From JAFARZ01 sp035651595 (lineage in GTDB: Bacteria; Actinomycetota; Actinomycetes; Streptosporangiales; Streptosporangiaceae): a stretch of 29,819 nucleotides of DNA. The stretch lies in contig DASRFJ010000182.1 in the NCBI GenBank assembly GCA_035651595.1, positions 1 to 29,819 of the forward strand, written 5' to 3'. The position numbers were made by a program, and so were the translations under genes. Positions 7,470 to 15,164 of the stretch are shown here, in pieces; position 1 is the first letter of the stretch, and every line of letters starts with the position of its first letter. The notes under the pieces were generated by a model, which saw only the letters and a program-made list of their open reading frames with translations, was not told the DNA's origin and ran no database searches.

Positions 7470-8402
7470 TCACCTCGTTAGGTGAAGGAAAGCTTCGTCC
7501 AGGGTGGGCCTTCGTACCGCGACGTCTTCGGCGATGATGTGCGCGTGTTCCAGCGACCGGATGGTCGTGGTCAGCGCGGCGAGGCGGTCGGTCGTCGGGA
7601 CGCTGAGCAACCGGCGGTCGTGATCGACGCGCGGCTCGGTGCTGAGCTGGGTTCGCAGCAGCTCGGCCGCTGAGTTCAGGTCGCGGGCGTCGCGCAGCAC
7701 GACGTCGACCCGGTCTCCCCCGGCCATTGCCTTCAGCTTGTCCGGGCTGCCCTCGGCGGCGACGCGGCCCGCGGCGATCACCGTGATGACGTCGGCGAGC
7801 TGGTCGGCCTCCGCCAGGTACTGGGTGGTGAGCAGGACCGTTGTCCCCTCAGCGACGAGCGCGCGGATCGTCTGCCAGACCTCATCGCGGCCGTGCGGGT
7901 CGAGCCCGGCGGTCGGCTCATCGAGGAACAGCACGTCCGGGGTGACGATGAAGCTGACCGCGAGGTCAAGCCGACGGCGCATGCCGCCCGAGTACTGCCG
8001 GACCGGCTTCTCCCCCGCCTCGGCCAGGGCGAACCGGCCGAGCAGTTCGTCCGCCCGCCGCCGCGCCGCGCTGACCGGCAAGTGGCACAGCCGGCCGAAC
8101 AGCACCAGGTTCTGGCGACCGGACAGGATCTCGTCGACGGCGGCGTGCTGGCCGGCCAGCCCGATGCGCTCCCGCACGTGCGAAGCCTGGCGGACCACGT
8201 CGAAGCCGGCTACCCGGGCATGGCCGGCGTCCGGTCTCAGCAAGGTCGCCAGAATGCGGATTGCGGTCGTCTTGCCCGCTCCGTTCGGCCCGAGCAGGCC
8301 GTGTACGGTGCCCGGTGCTACTGCCAGGTCCAGGCCGTCGAGCGCCGTCGTCGTGCCATAGCGTTTGCGCAGACCTTCGCAGGCGATGGCGGGGGAAACC
8401 AA
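7470..8402 (-). CDS. daunorubicin-resistance-type ABC transporter ATP-binding protein (DrrA-like)
   Basis: This 310-residue ATPase has Walker A GPNGAGKTT (38-46), signature YSGGMRR (137-143), Walker B VLFLDEP (157-163) and a C-terminal DUF4162-like tail. The phrases GLAGQHAAVDEILSGRQNL and DPHGRDEVW are characteristic of the DrrA family, which energises export of anthracyclines and other hydrophobic drugs with a DrrB-type permease. The start is TTG at 8402, preceded by GAGGTG; no ATG or GTG is available in frame before an upstream stop. The permease follows on the same strand and, unusually, in the same frame after a single TGA. Two palindromic operators upstream, between it and the divergent TetR gene, suggest drug-inducible control. 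Confidence 0.91.
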   Translation of the reverse strand: MVSPAIACEGLRKRYGTTTALDGLDLAVAPGTVHGLLGPNGAGKTTAIRILATLLRPDAGHARVAGFDVVRQASHVRERIGLAGQHAAVDEILSGRQNLVLFGRLCHLPVSAARRRADELLGRFALAEAGEKPVRQYSGGMRRRLDLAVSFIVTPDVLFLDEPTAGLDPHGRDEVWQTIRALVAEGTTVLLTTQYLAEADQLADVITVIAAGRVAAEGSPDKLKAMAGGDRVDVVLRDARDLNSAAELLRTQLSTEPRVDHDRRLLSVPTTDRLAALTTTIRSLEHAHIIAEDVAVRRPTLDEAFLHLTR

Positions 8403-8419
8403 GAGCGCACCTCAACTCT

Positions 8420-8455
8420 ATACAGCGTATGAAGTTTAATTACTATACAGTGTAT
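8420..8455. promoter_or_regulatory. tandem operators between ABC exporter and TetR repressor
   Basis: Site 1 (8420-8430) is ATACAGCGTAT and site 2 (8445-8455) is ATACAGTGTAT. Site 2 is a perfect 5-bp-arm palindrome around a central base; site 1 has one mismatch in each inner arm. Centres are 25 bp apart in an AT-rich 83-bp divergent region. ATACA-N-TGTAT is a frequent TetR/AcrR operator form, and the repressor gene starts 30 bp to the right, so autoregulation plus control of the exporter is the natural reading. Confidence 0.82.
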
Positions 8456-8485
8456 GGAGCTTTGCGTGCAAGAACGGACCAGAAG

Positions 8486-9277
8486 ATGCCCACCGAGGAC
8501 AGCGGCAGCGCGTACAGCGGCAGCGCGTACAGCGGCAGCGGCGACCCGCGGCGCACCATCGAGCTGCTGTGGGGAGTGGAGCGCCGCCGCCGCGGGCCGC
8601 GGCCCAGCCTGAGCGGGGAGCAGATCGTGACCAGCGCGATCGGCCTCGCCGACCGGGACGGGCTCGGCGGCCTGTCCATGCGCAGGCTCGCCGAGGAGCT
8701 CGGCATTACGGCGATGTCGCTGTACGGGTACGTGCCGAGCAAGGCCGAGCTGCTTGACGTCATGGCGGATCGCGCGTACGGCGAGATCACCGTTACCGGT
8801 TCTCCCGGCAGCCCGTGGCGGATCCGCCTCGCCGAACTCGCCCGGCAGCATTTCGCGCTGCTGCTAGCCCATCCCTGGCTGCTGCAGATCTCCGCCAGCC
8901 GGCCGCTGCTCGGTCCGAACCTGACCGCTCTGTATGACGCCGAGCTGGCCGCGGTGGACGGGCTCGGGCTGACCGATATCGACATGGACCTCGTCGTCAG
9001 TCTGCTCGATGACTACGTGCGCGGCGCCGCCCGGGGATCCGCCGAGGCGGCTGAGGCCCAGGCTCGCACCGGCATCACGGACCAGCAGTGGTGGGAAACC
9101 TACGGCCCGCTGCTCGCCGAGGTCCTCGACCCGGCCCGGTACCCGACGGCGGTCCGCGTCGGAAGCGCCGCCGGCGCGGAGTACGGGGCCGCCCACGACC
9201 CGGCCCGGTCGTTCGGATTCGGCCTGCAACGGCTGATCGACGGCATCGAGACCTTCATCACGACAAAATCGGGCTGA
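8486..9277 (+). CDS. TetR-family repressor with TetR_C_1-type ligand domain
   Basis: This protein has 263 residues from the ATG at 8486; TTG at 8462 is an alternative. A 15-bp tandem repeat near the start encodes SGSAYSGSAYSGSG, a flexible N-terminal arm. The helix-turn-helix follows at about 40-85 (IVTSAIGLADRDGLGGLSMRRLAEELGITAMSLYGYVPSKAELLDVMAD), which is close to the class containing TetR itself, and the rest resembles TetR_C_1 (HPWLLQISASRPLLGPNLTALYDAELAAVDGLGLTD). Members bind drugs and release DNA. Divergent placement from a DrrAB-like exporter with two shared operators makes it the likely exporter repressor. The ligand is unknown. Confidence 0.89.
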   Translation: MPTEDSGSAYSGSAYSGSGDPRRTIELLWGVERRRRGPRPSLSGEQIVTSAIGLADRDGLGGLSMRRLAEELGITAMSLYGYVPSKAELLDVMADRAYGEITVTGSPGSPWRIRLAELARQHFALLLAHPWLLQISASRPLLGPNLTALYDAELAAVDGLGLTDIDMDLVVSLLDDYVRGAARGSAEAAEAQARTGITDQQWWETYGPLLAEVLDPARYPTAVRVGSAAGAEYGAAHDPARSFGFGLQRLIDGIETFITTKSG

Positions 9278-9363
9278 AGCGGAAAATCCGGATTACGGCT
9301 CGTCGTCTTGGTCCGGGCGTGATCCCGCAGGACCCAAGCCCTTATCGTGACATTTCGCCTATT

Positions 9364-9389
9364 TCGGGCGCACCGTCAGGTGCGCCCGA
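9364..9389. terminator. 11-bp-stem hairpin in convergent intergenic region
   Basis: The arms TCGGGCGCACC and GGTGCGCCCGA are perfectly complementary around a 4-nt GTCA loop. It lies 86 bp after the TetR stop, with no T-run, as is common for actinomycete terminators. It is one of three strong structures in the 266-bp gap between convergent genes. Confidence 0.7.
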
Positions 9390-9391
9390 TC

Positions 9392-9438
9392 ATTGCGGAC
9401 ACTTACCCCCCCGATCTGGGGGGGTAAGTGTCCGCAAT
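9392..9438. terminator. perfect 21-bp-stem hairpin, probable bidirectional terminator
   Basis: The left arm (9392-9412) and right arm (9418-9438) are exact reverse complements of 21 bases around a 5-nt GATCT loop. The stem includes a run of seven C/G pairs next to the loop. It sits 2 bp after the previous hairpin, between the convergent TetR and MFS genes. The stem is longer than most terminators, so a small mobile inverted-repeat element is an alternative. Confidence 0.75.
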
Positions 9439-9496
9439 CATTTCGCATCGCGCGCAACGGGCGGCACGAGCCGCGGAAGGAGCGTGGCGTGGCGCG

Positions 9497-9520
9497 ACAA
9501 ACCGGATATATCCGGTTTGT
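9497..9520. repeat. perfect 24-bp palindrome downstream of MFS gene
   Basis: ACAAACCGGATA is followed directly by its exact reverse complement, with no loop. A loopless palindrome suits a dimeric protein site better than an RNA hairpin. It lies 24 bp beyond the MFS stop codon, so it is not in an ordinary promoter position. Confidence 0.8.
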
Positions 9521-9543
9521 GCGCCCGCCGCGGCGGGTGCCCG

Positions 9544-11076
9544 CTACACGCCGGCAACGCGCGCTTCGCCGGCAACGCGCGCTTCGCCGGCAACGCGCGC
9601 CTCGCTGGCGGCCGGCTCGGGGGCGGACGGTTCGGCGGCTGGTTCGGCCGCGGACGGGTGGAGGGCGGCTGGGCGGGGGCGGCGGATCAGGGTGGCGGTG
9701 ACCGGGAGGGCGAGCAGGGCGATCGCCCCGCAGACCCAGAACGCCCAGTGGAAGGCGCCGGTGAGCGCGACGCTCGGGGCCGTGCCCTGACCGAGCAGGT
9801 GGCTCAGGCGGGTGGCGGCCACGGTGGACGCGATCGCCACGCCGATCGCGCCGCCTAGCTGCTGCGAGGTGTTCAGCAGACCCGAGGCGAGCCCTGCCTC
9901 GTGCTCGGCCACGCCGCTCAGGCCGGCGATCGACACCGGGACGAAGGCGAAGGCGGTGCCCATGCCCGCGATGAAGTACGGCGCGGCCAGGTCCGTCCAG
10001 AAGTGCCCGTGCACCGGGGCGTGCGTCGTCCACAGGATGCTGCCGCCGATCAGCGCCATGCCGAGCGCCAGCACCGGCCCCGGGGAGATGATCGTGACGA
10101 GCTTCTGCGAAACCCCGGCGAGCGCGACGGATGTCATCGAGGTGGTCAGCCACGCGACCCCCGCCTGGAGCGCCGAGTAGTGCAGCACCTGCTGCATGTA
10201 CAGGGTGCCGGCGAAGATGAACGCGAAGAAGCTGCCGCCGAGCAGCAGGCCGACGGTGTTCGCGACCGCCACGTTCCGCTGCCGGAAGATCCGCAACGGC
10301 ATCAGCGGCGCGGCGGCGCGTGACTCGATCACCAGGAAGGCGACAAGCAGCACGGCCGAGACCGCGAGCAGAGCGGCGGTGCGCGCCGAACCCCAGCCGA
10401 CCTGCGGCGCGTTCGAAATCGCGTAGACGAGCAGCAGCAGCGCACCCGTGACGGTGACCGCACCGAACGGGTCGAAGGAGCGCCGGACGCCGCGCAACCG
10501 GCTTTCCGGGACGATGCGCGGGGTCAGCACGAGCGCGGCGGCACCCACCGGCACGTTGAGGAAGAAGATGTACTGCCAGCCCGCGTACCGGGTCAGCAGC
10601 CCGCCGGCGATCAGGCCGAACGTGGCGCCGCTGGCGCCGATGGCGCCCCACATGCCGAGGGCCTTGTTGCGTTCCGGGCCCTCGGCGAACATGTTCATCA
10701 CGATCGACAGCGCTGCCGGCAGGACGACTGCCGCGCCGAACCCCTGCACACCGCGCAGCGCGATCAGCAGCCCGTCGTTCGTGGCCAGCCCGGCGGCGAG
10801 CGAGGAGGCGGTGAAGATGGCCAGGCCGGCCATCATGATCCGTCGCCGGCCGAGCAGGTCAGCGGCGCGGCCGCCGAGGAGCAGGAAACCGCCGAACGTG
10901 ATCCCGTAGGCGGTCACCACCCATTGCAGGTTCGCTTCGGAGAAGTGGAGCGCCCGGCCGATCGTCGGGAGCGAGACGTTGACGATCGTGAGATCGACGA
11001 TCGTCATGAAGTACGCGACGGCCAGCACCGCGAATGCGCGCCAGCGGTGGACCGCGGAAACTGATTCTGTGCTCAT
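9544..11076 (-). CDS. MFS transporter, DHA2 (EmrB/QacA) drug-exporter family
   Basis: This 510-residue, roughly 14-helix proton-driven exporter has DHA2 hallmarks: VDLTIVNVSLPTIGRAL in helix 1, the RAADLLGRRRIMM loop (motif A), RGVQGFGAAVVLPAALSIV and GGLLTRYAGWQYIFFLNVPVG (motif C region). The last 40 residues form a soluble Ala/Pro/Glu-rich tail ending in three copies of ARVAGE-type hexapeptides, encoded by an 18-bp tandem repeat. The ATG at 11076 begins MSTESVSAVHRW just before helix 1. The frame stays open far upstream, but that is antisense to the DUF899 gene. The ribosome site is weak. It is divergent from DUF899 across 105 bp. The substrate is unknown. Confidence 0.88.
   Translation of the reverse strand: MSTESVSAVHRWRAFAVLAVAYFMTIVDLTIVNVSLPTIGRALHFSEANLQWVVTAYGITFGGFLLLGGRAADLLGRRRIMMAGLAIFTASSLAAGLATNDGLLIALRGVQGFGAAVVLPAALSIVMNMFAEGPERNKALGMWGAIGASGATFGLIAGGLLTRYAGWQYIFFLNVPVGAAALVLTPRIVPESRLRGVRRSFDPFGAVTVTGALLLLVYAISNAPQVGWGSARTAALLAVSAVLLVAFLVIESRAAAPLMPLRIFRQRNVAVANTVGLLLGGSFFAFIFAGTLYMQQVLHYSALQAGVAWLTTSMTSVALAGVSQKLVTIISPGPVLALGMALIGGSILWTTHAPVHGHFWTDLAAPYFIAGMGTAFAFVPVSIAGLSGVAEHEAGLASGLLNTSQQLGGAIGVAIASTVAATRLSHLLGQGTAPSVALTGAFHWAFWVCGAIALLALPVTATLIRRPRPAALHPSAAEPAAEPSAPEPAASEARVAGEARVAGEARVAGV
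9549..9602. repeat. three 18-bp tandem repeats at the 3' end of the MFS gene
   Basis: The unit cgccggcaacgcgcgctt occurs at 9549-9566, 9567-9584 and 9585-9602 (the last with one change). In the coding strand it adds a repeated six-residue GEARVA-type motif to the C-terminus. The unit length is a multiple of three, so gain or loss keeps the frame. Confidence 0.93.
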
Positions 11077-11181
11077 GTACAGGTAGACCCGGCCAAGTCG
11101 CGGAAGTCGCCGCGACGGCGGCGATGAGTTCGCCGCCGCCCTGTCGTCAGCACTCCTAGAGTGGACATCCGGGAGGCAGCT

Positions 11182-11955
11182 ATGGCAGAGGCAGAAATGG
11201 CGGACGCGGCTATGGCAGAGGACGCGAGCAGCGCGCCGCGGCCCGCGGTGACGGACCGCGCCGCGTGGCAGGCCGAGATCGACAAGCTCCGGGTCAGGGA
11301 GAAGGCGCACACCAGGGAAGGCTCCGCGATCGCGGCGACGCGGCGGCGGTTGCCGATGGTCGAGGTGGACGGCACGATCCCGGTGATCGGCGAGCACGGT
11401 CCGGTGCCGCTGCTCGACGTGTTCGAGGGCCGGACCCAGCTGCTCGCCTACTACCACATGTGGCACAACGGCAACCCGGCCCCCGGCCAGTGCGAAGGCT
11501 GCACGTTCTTCAACGGGCAGGTCAGCGGGCTGTCCTACCTGCACTCCCGGGACGTCACCTATGCCGCGTTCACCGAGGGCCCGTACCCGGAGAGCAGCGC
11601 CTATCACCGCTTCATGGGCTGGGAGATGCCGTGGTACTCCGCGGCCGAGTCCGCCGACGCGCTGCTGGCGGGACGATGGTTCGGCATGCTGGTCAGCTAT
11701 CTGCGCGACGGCGACCGGGTGTACGAGACGTACTGGACGACCGGGCGCGGCGTGGAGATGATGGCGCCCAGCTACGGGCTGCTCGACGCGACCGTGTACG
11801 GCAGGCAGGAGACCTGGGAGGACTCCCCGGCCGGCTGGCCGCAGCCGTTCGGCGTGACGGGCGAGCAGTTCCGCCGCGACGGCCGGCCCACCGCGCAGTG
11901 GGCACGGCTGGCCGAGGGGCACTCCGACGATCTCAGCGCGAACGCCGTCGGATAG
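11182..11955 (+). CDS. DUF899 family protein (thioredoxin-like, CxxC)
   Basis: This 257-residue protein matches DUF899: RTQLLAYYHMWH, then CEGC at 104-107 in a thioredoxin-like position, VTYAAFTEGPYPES, and the C-terminal VYETYWTTGRGVEMMAPSYGLLDATVYGRQETWEDSP region ending with WARL. The family is thought to be thioredoxin-fold; its reaction is not settled. The CxxC pair suggests redox chemistry. The ATG at 11182 follows GGGAGG at 11171-11176. The first 15 residues (MAEAEMADAAMAEDA) come from an imperfect internal duplication. The gene is followed after 13 bp by the ABATE-domain gene, so the two are probably co-transcribed, and it is divergent from an MFS exporter. Confidence 0.87.
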   Translation: MAEAEMADAAMAEDASSAPRPAVTDRAAWQAEIDKLRVREKAHTREGSAIAATRRRLPMVEVDGTIPVIGEHGPVPLLDVFEGRTQLLAYYHMWHNGNPAPGQCEGCTFFNGQVSGLSYLHSRDVTYAAFTEGPYPESSAYHRFMGWEMPWYSAAESADALLAGRWFGMLVSYLRDGDRVYETYWTTGRGVEMMAPSYGLLDATVYGRQETWEDSPAGWPQPFGVTGEQFRRDGRPTAQWARLAEGHSDDLSANAVG

Positions 11956-11968
11956 CTACGATCGGATA

Positions 11969-12382
11969 ATGCCCGACGCTGTCGCTGACCCGTTGTACCT
12001 GATCCGGTCGTTCGCCAGCACGGTGAGCGCGGACCCCGGTGGGGATCTCCTGCGCGATCGTGATGACGCGGCCGCCTGGCTGCACACCGCGGGGATCTTG
12101 CCCTCCGAGAACGGCCTGAGCAATTCCGAGCACGCGGCGCTGCTGCGCCTGCGCACGTCGATCATCGACGTCCTCGCGGCACATTCCGGAGGCCGCGAGG
12201 ACGGCGACGCCAACGGGCGCCTGACCAGGGCGCTCGCGGACGGCCGCCTCGTGCTCACCGCCGGGCCAGGCGGCGAGGTGCGGCTCGCCAGCGCGGCGCG
12301 CTCCAGCTACCCGAGCGTCGTGGCGGCGTTCGCCATCGCGATCGCCCAAGCGGCCGGAGCGGGCAACTGGCCGGGAGTGTAA
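11969..12382 (+). CDS. ABATE-domain protein lacking the C-terminal CGNR zinc finger
   Basis: This 137-residue protein resembles the N-terminal ABATE domain of putative stress-induced regulators: DPLYLIRSFASTVSADPGGD near the start, then AAWLHTAGIL, SEHAALLRLRTSIIDVLAAH, and LVLTAGPGGEVRLASAARS. In the full family this is followed by a short 'W.rlk.C....C' CGNR zinc finger of about 50-60 residues. Here the frame stops right after GNWPGV, at the expected junction, and the convergent FabH-like gene ends only 4 bp further on. The protein has no cysteine, so it cannot form the zinc finger. It may act as a ligand-binding or partner domain without DNA binding, or be a stable truncation. It is probably co-transcribed with DUF899. 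Confidence 0.72.
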   Translation: MPDAVADPLYLIRSFASTVSADPGGDLLRDRDDAAAWLHTAGILPSENGLSNSEHAALLRLRTSIIDVLAAHSGGREDGDANGRLTRALADGRLVLTAGPGGEVRLASAARSSYPSVVAAFAIAIAQAAGAGNWPGV

Positions 12383-12386
12383 AGCC

Positions 12387-13424
12387 TTAGGCGATGTGCA
12401 CGTCAGGCCAGGTCAGATAGCACGAGCCCCACGCGAGACCGCCGCCGAACGCGGTGAGCAGGACGTGCTGGCCGGGCTGCATCTGGCCGCTGCTTGTCGC
12501 GTCCGCGAGCGCGATCGGGATGGAGGCGGCCGCCGTGTTGCCGACCTGCGCGATGTTGGCCACGCAGCGGTCCTCCGCAATGCCGAGCCGGGCCGCGACC
12601 GCGTGCAGGATGCGCAGGTTGGCCTGGTGCGGGACCAGCCGGTCGATCTTCGCGACGGGAATCTCCGCCAGGTCAAGCACGCGCTGGCATGACTCGGCCA
12701 TCCGCTGGATCGCCTGGCGGTACACCGGCTGACCGTTCATCGTGAAGTACTCCTCGCCCGGCTCCGGCGGCACGCCACGAGACCGCTGACGGGAGCCGCC
12801 GGCCGGCACCATGATCAGCTCGTGTCCCGATCCGTCGCTGCCGAAGTCGAACGGGCCGATCGCCCCCGGCTCATCGGGGGCACCCGCTCGGAGCAGGACC
12901 GCGCCGGCTCCGTCGCCGAAGATCGCCCCGTTCACCCGGTCACCGGGAGCCAGGATCGTCGAGTAGGTCTCCGCCCCGATGAGCAGCACCCGCTTCGCGA
13001 TCCCGGCGCTGATCAGCCCGGCCGCGGTGCCCAGCCCGTACACGAAGCCGGCGCACGCCGCCGAGACGTCCATCGCCAGCGGAGTGCTCAGCCCAAGCCG
13101 CTCCGCGATCAGCGGAGCCGTGGCCGGGCATGTCTGGTCCGGCGTGGTCGTCGCGAGGATGACCGCGTCCGCGCCGCCGCCGGCACCGTCGTCGGCCGCC
13201 GCGAGGACCTTAGCGCCGGCCGCGACCGCCAGGTCGGACGTGGCCTCGCCCGGCGCGGCGAAGTACCGCTCGCGGATCCCCGTCCGCTGCACGATCCACT
13301 CGCCGGACACCCCCAGGCTGTCTATCAGTTCCTGATTCGGGACCCGGCGCTCCGGCAGGTGCCGCGCCAGACCGCACAGAATGGCTGCAAGACGCTGCAC
13401 GCTCTGCCTCGCTCCCCGTCCCAT
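12387..13424 (-). CDS. beta-ketoacyl-ACP synthase III family protein (FabH-like)
   Basis: This 345-residue thiolase-fold enzyme has the complete KAS III triad: Cys124 in SAACAGFVYG, His266 in VPHQANLRI and Asn296 in GNTAAASIP. The N-terminal GEWIVQRTGIRER and C-terminal LTAFGGGLAWGS are diagnostic of FabH. FabH condenses an acyl-CoA starter with malonyl-ACP. No acyl carrier protein, malonyltransferase or other fatty-acid/polyketide gene lies nearby, so it may make a starter unit, a small acyl product or act in trans. The ATG at 13424 lacks a ribosome site but has TACAAT ten bases upstream, consistent with a leaderless transcript. It is divergent from the MFS exporter at 13595. Confidence 0.9.
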   Translation of the reverse strand: MGRGARQSVQRLAAILCGLARHLPERRVPNQELIDSLGVSGEWIVQRTGIRERYFAAPGEATSDLAVAAGAKVLAAADDGAGGGADAVILATTTPDQTCPATAPLIAERLGLSTPLAMDVSAACAGFVYGLGTAAGLISAGIAKRVLLIGAETYSTILAPGDRVNGAIFGDGAGAVLLRAGAPDEPGAIGPFDFGSDGSGHELIMVPAGGSRQRSRGVPPEPGEEYFTMNGQPVYRQAIQRMAESCQRVLDLAEIPVAKIDRLVPHQANLRILHAVAARLGIAEDRCVANIAQVGNTAAASIPIALADATSSGQMQPGQHVLLTAFGGGLAWGSCYLTWPDVHIA

Positions 13425-13433
13425 ATGGGCACG

Positions 13434-13439
13434 ATTGTA
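13434..13439 (-). promoter_or_regulatory. candidate -10 element for leaderless FabH-like transcript
   Basis: On the minus strand TACAAT ends nine bases before the ATG, placing transcription start at or next to the start codon. No good -35 is visible at 16-18 bp, so this is a tentative call. Confidence 0.45.
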
Positions 13440-13483
13440 CGCACCGGAACCGCCGGTGTGGGTCACGGCAAGGCTACCGACAA

Positions 13484-13503
13484 CGAGGCTGCTCGCAGCC
13501 TCG
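13484..13503. promoter_or_regulatory. palindrome between FabH-like and MFS genes, possible operator
   Basis: CGAGGCTGC and GCAGCCTCG are perfect 9-bp arms around a TC centre, in the 170-bp divergent region. No regulator gene is adjacent, so the binding protein is unknown. Confidence 0.55.
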
Positions 13504-13594
13504 GACGACTTGAAGTATTCCGGCTGGGTATGAGAACTGTTAGCGTGCTTCTGGCCGTCCGGGAGTGGCCCGGGCATAACCCACGGGGACAGCT

Positions 13595-15142
13595 ATGGCG
13601 ATACCGGCATCGGGCAGCGGACGGCCCCGGAACCTCGTGCTCGCCGCGATGATCTTCGCAGTCGCGATGACGTTTATCGACCAGACGATCGTGTCCATCG
13701 CGGTGCCGAAAATCCAGACCGAACTCGGCCTGACGAGCACCGGCGTGCAGTGGGCGGTGAACGGGTACCTGATCGCGATGGCCGCGCTGTTCGCGTTCGG
13801 CGGGCGGCTGGCGGATACCTTCGGCCACCGGAAGATGGTCACGCTCGGCGTTCTCGTCTTCGCCCTCGCGTCGGCGATGTGCGGCCTCACGCCCAAGGGC
13901 AGCCTCGCGCAGACGTGGATCGTGCTGTTCCGCGTGGTGCAGGGGGCCGGCGGCGCGATCATGTTCCCGGCGGCCCTCGCCATCGTCGTGCAGACCTTCG
14001 AGCTGCGGGAACGCGGCAGGAAGCTGGCCCTGTTCTTCGGCATCGCGGGCGGCCTGACCGCCGTCGGGCCGGTGCTCGGCGGTGTGCTCACCGAGTGGAC
14101 CTGGCGGGGCATCTTCTGGGTCAACCTGCCGGTCGCGGCCGTCGCGCTGATCTTGATCCAGATGTCGAAGCCGGTCACGTCATACCAGCCGGCCCGGATC
14201 GACTACCGCGGCCTGGCGCTGATCACCCTGGGCGTAGGGCTGAGCGTGTTCGGCTTCCAGCAGGCGGACATCTGGGGCTGGCACAACCCGGGCATCGAGC
14301 TGAGCATCGCGGCCGGCGTCGTGCTGCTCGTGGTGTTCTTCTTCGTCCAGGCGCGCACCGAGGTGCCGCTGATGAAGGTGAGTATCTTCCGCAACCGCGC
14401 GTTCCTGACCGAATGCCTGGTGCTCGGCATCACCAACCTCGTGTTCATCCCGATGTTCTTCTTCGGCAGCGAGTACGCGCAGGTGTCGCTCGGATACACC
14501 GCCTCGCATGCCGGCGTCATCCTGTTGTACTTCTTCGTCGGCTTCGTGATCGCCGCGCAGATCGGCGGCCGGATGCTGGACCGCGGCGGGGCCAAACGCC
14601 CGGTCGTGCTCGGCTGCGCGCTCGGCGCGGCCGGGTTCTTCCTGTGGGCGCAGAAGGTCACCGGGCTCGATTTCTCCAAGCAGCAGTGGTTTATCGTGCT
14701 CGCCGGCGCCGGCATGGGCTTCATGCTGGGCCCATCCAGCACCGACGCGGTCAACCGGGCGAGCCGCCTGTCCTACGGTGAGGCGACCGGCATCACCCAG
14801 ACCGTGCGGAACTACGCGGCCAGCATGGGCCTGGCGATCCTCGGCACGATCTCGGTCACCGTCACCAGGAACCAGCTGACCTCCTCGCTCGTCGCACGGG
14901 GCGTGCCGCCGGCGCAGGCGGCCTCGGCGGCGGCGACCCAGTCACAGTCCCGCTCGGGCAACGTGGCCTCGATCCCCCAGTTCTTCCGGCTCGACTTCGC
15001 GCACTCCACCCAGACCGTGCTGTACGTGATGGCGGGGATCATGGCGGCCGGCGCCGTCGTCGCGATCCTCGGCCTGCGCCGTGGCGTCCAGCAGGAAGCC
15101 GCGCCGGAGGTGGCCGAGGTCAGCAGGGCCGCGGTGGACTAG
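13595..15142 (+). CDS. MFS transporter, DHA2 (EmrB/QacA) drug-exporter family
   Basis: This 515-residue, roughly 14-helix exporter has FIDQTIVSIAVPKIQTEL in helix 1, GGRLADTFGHRKMVTLG in the motif-A loop, RVVQGAGGAIMFPAALAIV and GGVLTEWTWRGIFWVNLPVA. The last 40 residues are cytoplasmic and charged. The ATG at 13595 follows GGGGA at a suitable distance. It is divergent from the FabH-like gene and shares a palindrome-bearing control region, so the pair may make and export one small molecule, but this is inference. It is not closely similar to the other MFS gene at 9544-11076 outside shared family motifs, so it is not a recent duplicate. Confidence 0.9.
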   Translation: MAIPASGSGRPRNLVLAAMIFAVAMTFIDQTIVSIAVPKIQTELGLTSTGVQWAVNGYLIAMAALFAFGGRLADTFGHRKMVTLGVLVFALASAMCGLTPKGSLAQTWIVLFRVVQGAGGAIMFPAALAIVVQTFELRERGRKLALFFGIAGGLTAVGPVLGGVLTEWTWRGIFWVNLPVAAVALILIQMSKPVTSYQPARIDYRGLALITLGVGLSVFGFQQADIWGWHNPGIELSIAAGVVLLVVFFFVQARTEVPLMKVSIFRNRAFLTECLVLGITNLVFIPMFFFGSEYAQVSLGYTASHAGVILLYFFVGFVIAAQIGGRMLDRGGAKRPVVLGCALGAAGFFLWAQKVTGLDFSKQQWFIVLAGAGMGFMLGPSSTDAVNRASRLSYGEATGITQTVRNYAASMGLAILGTISVTVTRNQLTSSLVARGVPPAQAASAAATQSQSRSGNVASIPQFFRLDFAHSTQTVLYVMAGIMAAGAVVAILGLRRGVQQEAAPEVAEVSRAAVD

Positions 15143-15164
15143 GGGTTGGGCTCCGCAGGGTACG

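Noticed and set aside
11077..11922. Upstream extension of the MFS open frame to 11922
   Set aside because: This part is antisense to the DUF899 gene and lacks transporter features; the first helix begins just after the ATG at 11076.
12387..15142. Polyketide or fatty-acid biosynthetic cluster
   Set aside because: Only a single KAS III-type enzyme is present; no carrier protein, acyltransferase, reductase or modular synthase follows.
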